A stretch of 64,000 bases of DNA from Vagococcus xieshaowenii (GCF_004792515.1 NZ_CP038865.1:201001-265000), one strand, 5' to 3'. Positions 35,849 through 45,150 are shown, numbered from the stretch's first letter. Numbers and translations are program-made. Notes: generated by a model from the sequence alone, not told the origin.

Positions 35849-36694
35849 ATGTTACAGAAAAAAATTGATCGCTCAGCTAGTTGGATTGCAAATAATCCCA
35901 ACCGACTAGCTTGCCCAAAATGCCATAATGCCTTTGAAATTGAAGGACATAGTATACGCTGTGTACAAGGTCATGTTTATAATTTATCCAAAAAAGGCTC
36001 ACTGTATTTCTTGAATAAAAAAATTGATAGTGAGTATACAAAAGAGATGCTGAGTCATCGTCAACAGATGATTCAAACGGCCATGTATGCGCCAATGTTG
36101 GAGGCAATTGCTAAACACTTAACGAACGTGGATGGTCTGTTAGATGTTGGCTGTGGTGAGGGGAGCTTTTTACAAAAATTAGCGACTCAAGTTGCCTCGT
36201 CGATAAACATTGGGTTTGATATTTCAAAAGAAGGTATCGAATTAGCCACAAGTCAAGAAATTGAAGCATTATGGTTAGTAGCTGATTTAACAAATTTACC
36301 AATACAAGATCAAAGCATGAGTCATATTTTGAATATTTTTTCTCCTAGTCATTATCATGAATTTAAACGTGTCTTAAAACCAAATGGTAAACTAATCAAA
36401 ATTATTCCAGGGCCCTATTATTTAAAAGAACTAAGAGAACGCGTCTTAGGTGGGACGTCTAAAGAAACGTATTCTAATGAAAAAGTTTATAAACGTTTTA
36501 AAGAAGAGTTAACATTGATTTCAGAAGAAAAAATAACTTATGAATTTGAAATACCTGAAAATCATTATGTGGACTTTCTTTACATGTCCCCTCTACATTG
36601 GCAGGCAAGCGAAGAAAAGCGAGAAGAGATTAAAAAACATCCAATAAAAACGATAACAATCGATGTTCATGTATTAGTCGGAGATTTTTCTTGA
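35849..36694 (+). CDS. rlmA: 23S rRNA (guanine-N1)-methyltransferase RlmA
   Basis: A 281-residue SAM-dependent methyltransferase. An N-terminal zinc-binding site is visible (Cys22, Cys25, Cys38, His42), followed by GSLYFLNKK and the SAM motif LLDVGCGEGSF at about 97-107. IFSPSHYHEFKRVLKPNGKLIKIIPGP is typical of RlmA. Gram-positive members of this family (RlmAII/TlrB) methylate G748 of 23S rRNA; E. coli RlmA modifies G745. Which base is used here is inferred. The gene stands alone. GTGAGGAAAAG precedes the ATG. Confidence 0.9.
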   Translation: MLQKKIDRSASWIANNPNRLACPKCHNAFEIEGHSIRCVQGHVYNLSKKGSLYFLNKKIDSEYTKEMLSHRQQMIQTAMYAPMLEAIAKHLTNVDGLLDVGCGEGSFLQKLATQVASSINIGFDISKEGIELATSQEIEALWLVADLTNLPIQDQSMSHILNIFSPSHYHEFKRVLKPNGKLIKIIPGPYYLKELRERVLGGTSKETYSNEKVYKRFKEELTLISEEKITYEFEIPENHYVDFLYMSPLHWQASEEKREEIKKHPIKTITIDVHVLVGDFS

Positions 36695-36722
36695 TTTCTT
36701 CACAATTTCGCATGAAAATTCA

Positions 36723-36751
36723 TTGCATTAAGACGGTAATTTTGCTATAGT
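36723..36751 (+). promoter_or_regulatory. Promoter of the trmL leader RNA
   Basis: TTGCAT (36723-36728), an exact 17-base spacer and TATAGT (36746-36751). Transcription would begin near 36758, about 140 bases ahead of trmL. Confidence 0.7.
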
Positions 36752-36757
36752 AGTCCT

Positions 36758-36867
36758 AGTTGTTTCATTGATTTTTCTCAGATTCCTGTTCTGATAAAAG
36801 TTAGTGAAGAAACTTCACTAACGTACGGACTCGCCGTGGACAATCACCGAGCCGCTACGTTTTTTTT
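36758..36867 (+). ncRNA. Structured leader or small RNA upstream of trmL
   Basis: After a good promoter come three hairpins. The first is TCAGA/TCTGA (36778-36794). The second is a perfect 10-pair stem GTTAGTGAAG/CTTCACTAAC (36800-36822). The third is GC-rich, 36822-36859, with a CGG(A)CTCG/CGAGCCG core, and runs into eight T (36860-36867). The GC-rich third hairpin stands out in this AT-rich genome. It could be a free RNA of about 110 bases or an attenuator for trmL. I matched it to no riboswitch I know; T-box, M-box, SAM, preQ1, guanidine and purine cores are absent. Confidence 0.6.
36822..36867 (+). terminator. Intrinsic terminator ending the trmL leader RNA
   Basis: The stem CGTACGG(A)CTCG with CGAGCCGCTACG is followed by eight T, 30 bases before the trmL start codon. 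Confidence 0.8.
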
Positions 36868-36897
36868 ATACTCCAAATTAAGAAAGCGGGCGTTATT

Positions 36898-37404
36898 ATG
36901 ACGAACCATATCGTATTATTTGAACCACAAATTCCAGCTAATACTGGCAACATCGCCAGAACATGTGCAGCAACGAACTCTCCTTTGCATTTAATAGAAC
37001 CTTTAGGCTTTTCAACCGATGATAAAATGTTGAAACGTGCAGGTTTAGATTACTGGCATGATGTAGACATTACCTACCATGCTTCTTTAGAGGCCTTTAT
37101 GGCACATATTGGTGACCAACCGTTACATTTAGTATCAAAATTTGCTCGCCACGTCTATTCAGATTTAGACTATAATGACGGACAAGACCATTATTTTATT
37201 TTTGGTAAAGAAACGACAGGTTTACCAGAAGAATTTATGCGCGCTCATGAAGCAGAGTGCATTCGTATTCCGATGAATGACGAGCATGTACGTTCACTTA
37301 ACTTATCCAATACAGCCGCATTAATTGTCTATGAAGCGTTAAAACAACAATCATTTCCAAATTTAGAATTAACTCATATTTATGAGAATGATAAATTATC
37401 ATAA
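36898..37404 (+). CDS. trmL: tRNA (cytidine(34)-2'-O)-methyltransferase TrmL
   Basis: A 168-residue SPOUT-family enzyme that methylates the ribose of wobble base 34 in tRNA-Leu species. Family motifs include the start [22 protein letters not shown], then [13 protein letters not shown] and the C-terminal [28 protein letters not shown], which form the SAM-binding knot. The ribosome site (AAGAAAGCGGGCG) is weaker than its neighbours'. A structured, terminator-ended leader precedes it, so expression may depend on readthrough. Confidence 0.95.
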   Translation: MTNHIVLFEPQIPANTGNIARTCAATNSPLHLIEPLGFSTDDKMLKRAGLDYWHDVDITYHASLEAFMAHIGDQPLHLVSKFARHVYSDLDYNDGQDHYFIFGKETTGLPEEFMRAHEAECIRIPMNDEHVRSLNLSNTAALIVYEALKQQSFPNLELTHIYENDKLS

Positions 37405-37425
37405 TCATAATGAATATATTAATTA

Positions 37426-37466
37426 AAATACAAAATAATCTTTAAAGGTTGTTTTGTATTTTTTTA
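37426..37466 (+). terminator. Intrinsic terminator after trmL
   Basis: AATACAAAATAATC pairs (with wobbles) with GGTTGTTTTGTATT around TTTAAA; a T-run follows. Confidence 0.82.
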
Positions 37467-37571
37467 TTTTTGCAATGTATAGTAAAATATAAGGGATAAG
37501 ATTAATTTAATAAGAGAATATGGAAGCATCTTTGGAAAAAATACAGGCTTATAAAGAGAGGAATTAAGAAC

Positions 37572-39041
37572 ATGTCGTATCAATACCCAGATGATAGTTT
37601 AGTATTACATACAGATTTATACCAAATCAATATGATGAAAACGTATTGGGAATTAGGTCGTGCTGACCGCCATGCGGTATTTGAATGTTATTTTAGAGAT
37701 ATGCCATTTGATAATGGTTACGCAGTATTTGCAGGATTAGAAAGAATTGTTAATTACTTGAAAGAGTTTAAATTTACCGAGGCTGATTTAGCTTATTTAC
37801 GTGAAACGCAAGAATATCCTGAAGAATTTTTAACTTATTTAAAAGAGTTTAAATTTAGCTGTGATGTTCGTTCGATGGTTGAAGGGGAAATTGTCTTTAA
37901 CAATGAGCCACTTGTTCAAGTCGAAGGGCCACTAGCACAATGTCAATTGATTGAAACAGCTATTTTAAACATAGTGAATTATCAGACGTTAATTGCGACT
38001 AAAGCGGCACGTATTAAATCAGTTTTAGGCGATGATTTGTTCATGGAGTTTGGTTCTCGTCGTGCCCAGGAATTAGATGCGGCACTTTGGGGAGCAAGAG
38101 CTGCTTATATTGGTGGTGCTGATGCGACAAGTAACGTTCGAGCAGGCAAACTATTTGGGATTCCAATTAGCGGGACACATGCACATTCACTTGTGCAATC
38201 TTACCGTGATGATTATGAAGCATTCAAAGCATATGCCCAAACACATAAAGATTGTGTCTTCTTAGTGGATACGTATGATACCTTGAAGTCCGGTGTGCCA
38301 AATGCAATTAAAGTAGCTAAAGAATTTGGCGATAAGATTAACTTCCTAGGCGTGCGTATTGATAGCGGAGACATGGCGTATATTTCTAAAAAAGTTCGTG
38401 AGCAATTAGATGAGGCAGGTTTTTATGATGCCAAAATTTATGCATCAAATGATTTAGATGAAACAACGATTATGAACTTAAAAATGCAGAAAGCTAAGAT
38501 TGATGCATGGGGAATTGGGACGAAGTTAATTACGGCGTATGATCAACCAGCATTAGGTGCGGTCTACAAAATCGTTGCGATTGAAGACGATAAGGGCAAA
38601 ATGGTAGATACAATCAAATTATCAAGTAATGTTGAAAAAGTATCAACACCAGGTAAAAAACAAGTGTGGCGTATCACACGTAATTCAGATGACAAATCAC
38701 AAGGCGATTATATTGCGTTATGGGAAGAACGTCCAGATTTACAAGAAGAAATTTTCATGTTCCATCCAGTTCATACATACGTAAATAAAACCATTACGGA
38801 TTTTACCGCACGACCTTTATTACAAGATATTTTTAGTAAAGGTGAGCTGGTTTATGAAGTTCCTACGTTAAAAGAAATGAAAGAATACGCCGCAACGCGT
38901 CATGAATCATTATGGGAAGAATACCGTCGTGATTTAAATCCACAAACGTATCCCGTTGATTTATCAACAGCAGCCTATAATAATAAACTTTCAATTATTG
39001 AAGAAGTGAAGAAAGGCGTTCAAGCATTATATCAAAAATAA
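37572..39041 (+). CDS. pncB: Nicotinate phosphoribosyltransferase
   Basis: It makes nicotinate mononucleotide from nicotinate and PRPP, the first salvage step to NAD. The 489 residues match the long Gram-positive PncB type. Motifs include the start LHTDLYQINMMKTYWE, FMEFGSRRAQELDAALWGARAAYIGGADATSN and GTHAHSLVQSY with the active-site His. The PRPP-site region is LGVRIDSGDMAYISKKVR. AGAGAGGAATTAAG precedes the ATG. nadE follows in the same direction. Confidence 0.96.
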   Translation: MSYQYPDDSLVLHTDLYQINMMKTYWELGRADRHAVFECYFRDMPFDNGYAVFAGLERIVNYLKEFKFTEADLAYLRETQEYPEEFLTYLKEFKFSCDVRSMVEGEIVFNNEPLVQVEGPLAQCQLIETAILNIVNYQTLIATKAARIKSVLGDDLFMEFGSRRAQELDAALWGARAAYIGGADATSNVRAGKLFGIPISGTHAHSLVQSYRDDYEAFKAYAQTHKDCVFLVDTYDTLKSGVPNAIKVAKEFGDKINFLGVRIDSGDMAYISKKVREQLDEAGFYDAKIYASNDLDETTIMNLKMQKAKIDAWGIGTKLITAYDQPALGAVYKIVAIEDDKGKMVDTIKLSSNVEKVSTPGKKQVWRITRNSDDKSQGDYIALWEERPDLQEEIFMFHPVHTYVNKTITDFTARPLLQDIFSKGELVYEVPTLKEMKEYAATRHESLWEEYRRDLNPQTYPVDLSTAAYNNKLSIIEEVKKGVQALYQK

Positions 39042-39053
39042 GAATAAAAACTT

Positions 39054-39099
39054 AATAAAATGGGGGGTTGGCTAATAGAGGCAAATCCCCAACTTTATT
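39054..39099 (+). other. Intercistronic hairpin between pncB and nadE
   Basis: AATAAAATGGGG pairs with CCCCAACTTTATT around a 21-base loop. No T-run follows, so it is more likely an RNA processing or stability element than a terminator. Confidence 0.45.
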
Positions 39100-39125
39100 A
39101 AAATTAATGACAGGGGGCCCTTTAG

Positions 39126-39956
39126 ATGAATATGAAACAACAAGAAATTATCGCAGCCTTACAGGTGGCACCAACAATTGACGCACAAGAAGAAGTGAGA
39201 AAGCGTGTTGATTTTTTAAAGGAATATTTAGTTGCACATCCATTTTTAGAAAGTTATGTATTAGGCATAAGTGGTGGACAAGATTCAACATTAGCAGGAC
39301 GCTTGGCACAATTAGCGATTAATGAGCTACGTGAAGAGACAGGTAATGCTAACTATCAATTTATTGCCGTTCGTCTACCTTATGGTGTTCAAGCAGATGA
39401 GGATGACTGTCAACAAGCGTTGGCTTTCATTCAGCCGGACAAGACAATGACGATTAACATTAAAGATAGTGTGGATCAGTTAGAGGAACAATTTGAATCG
39501 CAAGGATTTGACATTAGCGATTTTAATAAAGGTAATATTAAAGCACGTTTACGAATGACGTCTCAATATGCGATTGCTGGTCAAACAAAAGGTGCCGTTA
39601 TCGGAACAGATCACGCGGCAGAAGCAGTGACAGGTTTTTATACGAAGTTTGGAGATGGTGCAGCAGATTTAGTGCCATTATTTGGTCTAAACAAAGGACA
39701 GGGAAAACAATTATTAAAAGCATTAGGTGCAGCCGCTAGTCTATATGAAAAAGTGCCAACTGCAGATTTAGAAGATGATAAACCGCAGTTACCAGACGAG
39801 GTTGCTTTAGGCGTAACGTACGAAGAAATCGATAGTTATTTAGCTGGTAAAGAAGTGACGCCAGAAGCGAGTGCACGCATTGAACAACTTTACCAAAATA
39901 GTGAACATAAACGCCATTTGCCAATTACTATTAACGATACATTTTGGAAGAAGTAA
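39126..39956 (+). CDS. nadE: Ammonia-dependent NAD synthetase
   Basis: It amidates nicotinate adenine dinucleotide to NAD with ATP and ammonia. The 276 residues match the short, glutaminase-free type. Motifs include the P-loop [17 protein letters not shown] at about 57-73, [13 protein letters not shown] and [31 protein letters not shown]. The upstream site is an odd AGGGGG, and a second ATG two codons in is an equally good start. pncB upstream and nadK nearby make this a compact NAD(P) supply region. Confidence 0.96.
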   Translation: MNMKQQEIIAALQVAPTIDAQEEVRKRVDFLKEYLVAHPFLESYVLGISGGQDSTLAGRLAQLAINELREETGNANYQFIAVRLPYGVQADEDDCQQALAFIQPDKTMTINIKDSVDQLEEQFESQGFDISDFNKGNIKARLRMTSQYAIAGQTKGAVIGTDHAAEAVTGFYTKFGDGAADLVPLFGLNKGQGKQLLKALGAAASLYEKVPTADLEDDKPQLPDEVALGVTYEEIDSYLAGKEVTPEASARIEQLYQNSEHKRHLPITINDTFWKK

Positions 39957-39962
39957 GCACAC

Positions 39963-41834
39963 ATGAAGTGGTTTAACTATTGGCTAGATAAAGAAGAAAA
40001 ATGGCTGTCTAATTGGCAACGTTTCAAGCAGAAACGATTAGTACAGCCAATCGGTTGGATAGTGGTATTGGCGTTACCTTTTCTAGCTAATTATTTTTTA
40101 CAATTATCTCAAAATAATTGGTCGTTTGACCTTGCGTATAAGTTTGCATTTGAATGGCATACGGATAAATTTCTGTTGTCTTGCTTAGTCTTAGCGTGTC
40201 TTTTGATGTTTATGATTTCTTTGCTAGGATCGGTTGCAATGGGAAGTTTATTTTTCTTTGTAGGGTCTTTAGTATTAGGATTTGCTAACTATAGCAAAAT
40301 GTTTAATCGGATGGAGCCACTATATCCTGATGATTTATCGATGATTAATGAATGGGGTATTCTTCATGATATGATTGGCACCCCACTGTATATGGGGTTT
40401 GTTCTCTTGATGTTGTTACTAGCCTATGTACTACTTAAGACAATTTGGAACAGTATTAAAATAAAAAAATGGCAACAAATTATTCGCGTCATCTGTCTAG
40501 GACTTAGTCTGTTGGGCATATGGTATATTAGTGATTTTAATAATCCAAATAACTTATTGCGTAAAGAATATGATAAAACAGCCAAGTGGATTCCTTATAG
40601 CCAAAAAATGAATTACTATAATACAGGATTTGTAGCAGGATTTTTATATAATTTAACTGTTGAACCGATGGAAAAGCCAGCTGGCTATTCTAAACAAGCA
40701 ATTAAAGAAATTACAGAAAAGTATAAAGTAACATCAGCATCAACAACAAATGAAGAAAAACCTAATATTGTGTATGTCATGTCAGAAAGCTTTTCGGATC
40801 CTTTTAGGTTAGGTATTCAGGCGACAAAAGATCCGTTAGAAAATTATCGCAAGTTAGCCAATCAAACGTACAGTGGCTTAATGCTTTCCCAAAACTATGG
40901 AGGAGGGACAGCAAACATTGAGTTTGAAGCGTTATCTAGTTTATCAATGCAACTAATGAATGCACAAATGACTACACCTTATACGATGTTAGTCCCTAAA
41001 AAAGAAAAGTTTCCAACACTCGTATCACGTTTGAAACAACAAGATTATTATACAACCGCGATTCATCCGTATAATACGTCGATGTATAAACGTAAGGATG
41101 TATATAAGGTGTTTGGCTTTGATGAATTTTTGGATGAAAACAAGATAAGCAATCAAAATAAATTAGCTGATAATCCTTATATTTCGGATGAAGCGGCATA
41201 CCAAGAAGTCTATGAGACCTTACAAACGAATCAAGACCAAGCAAATTTTGTTCACTTAGTGACGATGCAAACGCATATGCCTTATGGGAAAAAATATCCT
41301 GAACGAACTATTCAAGCGACTGGGGACGTTAATACAGAAGGAATTGCTGATTATTTAACAGATATTGAGTATTCATCTCAAGCATTTATTAAATTTTTAA
41401 ATGATTTGAAACAAGTGAAACGACGTACGATTGTCGTATTTTGGGGAGATCATTTACCAGCGCTTTATTCAGATGACTTACAATCACGTGTGAATTCTGT
41501 AGATTTACATTTAACAGAATTTTTGATGTATGATACTGACAATCGCTTGGTTAATCATCAGAAACATGATGCGATTATTAGTCCATTTTACTTTACGTCG
41601 ACAATGATGGGGCAGGCAGGATTAAATCAAGCCCCTATAGACCGAATGTTGTCTAAATTATCAAAAAAAATACCAGCATTTGAAAAAACAAATAGTTATC
41701 AAAATGGTGTATGGCAAGAAGAACTTGATCTAAGCGATCAAGAAACAAAAGAATTGTATGAAGATTATCAAATGATTCAATATGATATTGTTGGTGGCAA
41801 TCAGTATAGTACGGCAACAGGATTTTTTGAATAG
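39963..41834 (+). CDS. LTA synthase family phosphoglycerol transferase
   Basis: A 623-residue membrane enzyme starting six bases after nadE. About five membrane segments fill residues 25-215. An extracellular sulfatase-fold domain follows, with the metal-site start NIVYVMSESFSDP, the catalytic Thr316 (YGGGTANIEFEAL) and VFWGDHLPAL near the metal-binding end. LtaS-type enzymes polymerise glycerol phosphate from phosphatidylglycerol; some paralogues only prime the chain or modify other polymers. This protein diverges from S. aureus LtaS at the Thr motif, so its exact product is uncertain. No strong ribosome site is seen. Confidence 0.87.
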   Translation: MKWFNYWLDKEEKWLSNWQRFKQKRLVQPIGWIVVLALPFLANYFLQLSQNNWSFDLAYKFAFEWHTDKFLLSCLVLACLLMFMISLLGSVAMGSLFFFVGSLVLGFANYSKMFNRMEPLYPDDLSMINEWGILHDMIGTPLYMGFVLLMLLLAYVLLKTIWNSIKIKKWQQIIRVICLGLSLLGIWYISDFNNPNNLLRKEYDKTAKWIPYSQKMNYYNTGFVAGFLYNLTVEPMEKPAGYSKQAIKEITEKYKVTSASTTNEEKPNIVYVMSESFSDPFRLGIQATKDPLENYRKLANQTYSGLMLSQNYGGGTANIEFEALSSLSMQLMNAQMTTPYTMLVPKKEKFPTLVSRLKQQDYYTTAIHPYNTSMYKRKDVYKVFGFDEFLDENKISNQNKLADNPYISDEAAYQEVYETLQTNQDQANFVHLVTMQTHMPYGKKYPERTIQATGDVNTEGIADYLTDIEYSSQAFIKFLNDLKQVKRRTIVVFWGDHLPALYSDDLQSRVNSVDLHLTEFLMYDTDNRLVNHQKHDAIISPFYFTSTMMGQAGLNQAPIDRMLSKLSKKIPAFEKTNSYQNGVWQEELDLSDQETKELYEDYQMIQYDIVGGNQYSTATGFFE

Positions 41835-41868
41835 AAAAAGGACCGATACAGTCGTATCGGTCCTTTTT
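41835..41868 (+). terminator. Bidirectional terminator after the LTA-synthase-like gene
   Basis: A perfect 15-pair inverted repeat AAAAAGGACCGATAC/GTATCGGTCCTTTTT with a four-base loop serves both convergent genes. Confidence 0.93.
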
Positions 41869-41889
41869 GTAGTTAGAGTTAGTGCTTGC

Positions 41890-43068
41890 TTAGGATAGTT
41901 TCATTGTCTCGTTGTACGTCACTAATTGGTTTTTACCATTGTCTTTTGCTTCGTATAAAGCATCATCAGCTTGACTTAGTAATGATTGTAGGTCAAGGTC
42001 TTCGTTGAGAACGGCATGCGTAAGCCCTACAGAAATAGATAATTTCATCGGCTTCACTTTCTCTAAGAAGATATGGGCTTGTACATGGGTGATGAATTGT
42101 GTGACGTGTGAATTGACTGTTGACGGATCTTCGATAAACATCATAACAAATTCATCACCACCAAAACGATATAAGAAATTTGTAACGAAATGTTCTTTCA
42201 TTTCATTAGAAAACTCTGCTAATATTTGATCACCTATGGCATGTCCGTGTTCATCATTGATTTCTTTGAAGATATCTAAATCAATTAAACCTAAGGATAT
42301 GACATAGGGTGGCTGTTTATCATTAGGCAGATATCGACGAAGAATTGTATCAAAATGCTCTAATAATGCAGAGCGATTAAATAAATAAGTTAATGAATCA
42401 ATTTGTGCACTTAATTTATACGTAATAATCGAGTTGATAAGTTGCGTACTTGATTTGATAAGTGTAAAAACAATAACAAATAATCCTGTGGTGATTAAAT
42501 AATAAGCTAATAAATTAGGTGACCATTCTTGATTGTCAATATAAGGGATATAGTTATAAATTAATACGGCACGTACTATGAACAAAATAATCAGGAAAAT
42601 CGAGTTGTTCAGCCAAGTTTTTGATTTATTTCGTGTACAAAAATACGCAATAATTAACGTAGCACCTGTTAAAAATAAATTATTCAGAAATTCAACAGAC
42701 AAAATAGGAAAGCCATACAATAAAATGACAACAGACTTGATGGCCATAAATAGTAAGCCACAGACCATTCCTGATAAGGTAGAAGCGTAATACATGACAA
42801 AGTAAATCAATAAATAACGAGTATCAACAGTTTGCCATTGGTCAATTTGTATACCATTGATTGACAGCAAGTAACAGGCTATAGCAAAAATAATCCCTGA
42901 ATGAATACGGGTTGAACGAGACATTTTCATTTCATTAAACTGTTTTAATTGTACAGGAGGACGTAAAATGATTTTTTTTAGTATGCCGAAATACATCAAT
43001 AAGATGGAGCTGAAAATAATTGAAATATTAACGCTAACACTACTAATGATCGTTTCAATGCTGTTCAT
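41890..43068 (-). CDS. Membrane-bound GGDEF diguanylate cyclase
   Basis: A 392-residue protein. Residues about 1-220 hold six or so membrane segments resembling a 5TM-LYT-type sensor. The GGDEF domain covers about 225-385. The active-site motif GGDEF is intact (303-307, YRFGGDEFVMM), so c-di-GMP synthesis is expected. The RxxD inhibitory site five residues upstream is absent (FVTN), so product feedback at that site is not expected. The start overlaps the end of the Mga-like regulator gene by 14 bases, giving a two-gene operon. Such cyclases are uncommon in enterococcal relatives, and no EAL or PilZ gene lies in this window. Confidence 0.92.
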   Translation of the reverse strand: MNSIETIISSVSVNISIIFSSILLMYFGILKKIILRPPVQLKQFNEMKMSRSTRIHSGIIFAIACYLLSINGIQIDQWQTVDTRYLLIYFVMYYASTLSGMVCGLLFMAIKSVVILLYGFPILSVEFLNNLFLTGATLIIAYFCTRNKSKTWLNNSIFLIILFIVRAVLIYNYIPYIDNQEWSPNLLAYYLITTGLFVIVFTLIKSSTQLINSIITYKLSAQIDSLTYLFNRSALLEHFDTILRRYLPNDKQPPYVISLGLIDLDIFKEINDEHGHAIGDQILAEFSNEMKEHFVTNFLYRFGGDEFVMMFIEDPSTVNSHVTQFITHVQAHIFLEKVKPMKLSISVGLTHAVLNEDLDLQSLLSQADDALYEAKDNGKNQLVTYNETMKLS

Positions 43069-44608
43069 TCATTATCTCCTCGTCTTGTGAGGTTTCTTCT
43101 GCTAAATTAAAGATACTGTGTAGCAATTCTATTCCTAGATGATGTGCTTTATTAATGGCATAACGTATTTTTGCCCATTCTTGATTACTAGGATATGAGT
43201 TAACGAGTACCAGTTTTTCTTCAGGAATATCATTCAAGGCAAAGTTAGAAATAACGACATCATAATCCTCCCATAAACTTGGATCTAGTGTCTCAATTGA
43301 CAACATTTCTCCTGTATACGGAGTGAACGATGCTTTATTGCCAAAGTTGTGTTGGAAAAGATTCGCCATAAAGAGCGTATGGTCTTTTCCGTGATCGTTT
43401 AAAATAAGCACACTCGCTTTCTTTTTTTTCTGATCGATCAACACTGCAAGATTATTCCACTTGATCATTAACCAGTAAATTAAATGTTCGTAGTATTGAG
43501 AATACCATGGGAAATTTGTTTTATTTTCTAGCTGTTTTAATCCGTATTTTAGATAGTTAGAATAACCTGGATAATTCTCCATAATTAATTTTGCATTATA
43601 AGTATAAGAATTAAATAGGACGTCTTCACGCTCAGGGTATGTTTGATGATGTAAGAAAATAGCTTTGAACGTACGATTGATTAAATAACGATCTTCCTCA
43701 GTAGGATGTACATTCAAAATGACTTCAAATTCATCGATAAATGTATTAAGTTCATTTGAAATTAACGCCCACTCTTTGACAGAAAATGCTTCGCGTTTAA
43801 ATAAATAGATACTTGATACGATATCTTTTAATAACTCGTCATTATAGTCAATTGCTAGGTATTTTGCTAATTCTTTTAGTTGTCCTTTTTCTCCTTCAAC
43901 AATAGGTAAGTATTTTTCTAGAGAGGAGTTAAAGGCATCATCAATGATAAATCCTTGTGAATAACGGGTTAAGCTAACCGCTAGAACATAAGCAAGATAG
44001 ACGAGCATAATGTCGTCTATTTCATGGTGAGAAACACCAAAGAAAGCTTCGGCAATATCTATAGCAAGTGATGTGACCAATTGACGATCTAGTTTAAATG
44101 GCCAATGCTGATTAAAGTAAACTTCATTAAAATAATTAATAAAAAAGTAACGAACATTAATCTCATTCTTATTAGAAATATGAAAGGGCGCTTTTTTCAA
44201 TTCAAGTCCATGCCTACTAACAACCTCAGTAATTAATTGGCTGGTTCTATAAAGAGAGGAGTAACTTGTATATAAGTCGTTTTCCCAATCTTCTAAATTT
44301 TTGGTAGGACAAAAGAACATGTTTTCTAACAACAGGAAGTTATCAGAATTAGCAACAATTTCTTTATAAATTAGTTGTAAGTGACTATTAGGTGGCGTAG
44401 TCAATCTCACACCATTTTTTTTAGATGTTTCAATAGTAATATATTGAGACCAATTTTCTTTTAAATATTGAATATCACTATTGATCGTACGCAAAGAAGC
44501 CTCTAGTTTGGTGGCTAAGTCATTTGAGTTAACCCAACCAGAAGTGTTACTTAAATATTCTAATAATTCTAGGCGTCGACGTGTTGAATTATCTAATAGT
44601 TTACGCAT
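43055..44608 (-). CDS. Mga/AtxA-like helix-turn-helix transcriptional regulator
   Basis: A 517-residue cytoplasmic regulator. Residues about 5-70 contain a DeoR/Mga-type winged helix (LELLEYLSNTSGWVNSNDLATKLEASLRTINSDIQYLKENW). The long central part is PRD-like, as in Mga of streptococci and AtxA of Bacillus anthracis. The C-terminus (about 390-500) looks like an EIIB-type domain (KKASVLILNDHGKDHTLFMANLF). Mga-class proteins respond to PTS phosphorylation and control surface genes; the targets here are unknown. AAAGGAGTGG precedes the ATG. It is cotranscribed with the downstream GGDEF gene. Confidence 0.83.
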   Translation of the reverse strand: MRKLLDNSTRRRLELLEYLSNTSGWVNSNDLATKLEASLRTINSDIQYLKENWSQYITIETSKKNGVRLTTPPNSHLQLIYKEIVANSDNFLLLENMFFCPTKNLEDWENDLYTSYSSLYRTSQLITEVVSRHGLELKKAPFHISNKNEINVRYFFINYFNEVYFNQHWPFKLDRQLVTSLAIDIAEAFFGVSHHEIDDIMLVYLAYVLAVSLTRYSQGFIIDDAFNSSLEKYLPIVEGEKGQLKELAKYLAIDYNDELLKDIVSSIYLFKREAFSVKEWALISNELNTFIDEFEVILNVHPTEEDRYLINRTFKAIFLHHQTYPEREDVLFNSYTYNAKLIMENYPGYSNYLKYGLKQLENKTNFPWYSQYYEHLIYWLMIKWNNLAVLIDQKKKKASVLILNDHGKDHTLFMANLFQHNFGNKASFTPYTGEMLSIETLDPSLWEDYDVVISNFALNDIPEEKLVLVNSYPSNQEWAKIRYAINKAHHLGIELLHSIFNLAEETSQDEEIMNEQH

Positions 44609-44773
44609 GAGCCACCACTCCTTTACTGTAACGAATAAGTCAATTTACTACTTGATAAAAGTAAGTATATGAATATTTTACTACAAAATTCGTTTGTTTA
44701 ATAGCAATATGTAGATTGTCTAATGATAGGTAATTATGATATGCTAGTGAAAAATATAAAGGAGGAAATCTAA

Positions 44774-45110
44774 ATGATTCCAAATTGTTCGAAATGTCAA
44801 TCGACATATGTATATGAGGACCAGTTTTTTTTTTGTGTGTCCAGAATGTGGGCATGAATTTAAAGAAGAGGATACTGTAGAAGAAGTGGTTGTTGTGAAA
44901 GATTCAAATGGAAATCCTATTCAAACAGGGGATACTGTAACGGTTATTAAAGATTTAAAAGTTAAAGGTAGTTCTACAGCTATCAAAAAAGGAACAACAG
45001 TTAAAAATATCCGTGTATTAGAAAATCCGGTCAATGGCCATGATATTGACTGCAAAATAGATGGTTTTGGTGCCATGCAATTAAAATCCGAATTTGTAAA
45101 AAAAATATAA
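44774..45110 (+). pseudogene. yjdM: YjdM/PhnA-like zinc-ribbon protein gene, frameshifted in a T10 run
   Basis: From ATG at 44774 (GGAGG upstream) the frame begins [17 protein letters not shown], the expected first zinc knuckle. A run of ten T at 44825-44834 then shifts the frame, which stops near 44856. With nine T the frame continues CPECGHEF and the full PhnA domain to 45110, about 111 residues. The domain includes [29 protein letters not shown] and [14 protein letters not shown]. The family (E. coli PhnA/YjdM) has no firm enzymatic role. The indel could be a real mutation, slippage-based on/off variation or a sequencing error. Confidence 0.85.
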
Positions 45111-45118
45111 GCCATTAT

Positions 45119-45150
45119 AAAAAGGCAATCCTTACGAGGGTTGCCTTTTT
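45119..45150 (+). terminator. Intrinsic terminator after yjdM
   Basis: AAAAAGGCAA pairs with TTGCCTTTTT, with a short internal TCC/GGG extension. Confidence 0.88.

Noticed and set aside
44808..45110. Start of YjdM at the ATG at 44808
   Set aside because: That frame lacks a ribosome site and the first zinc knuckle. Both are found upstream in another frame, so a frameshifted gene explains the data better.
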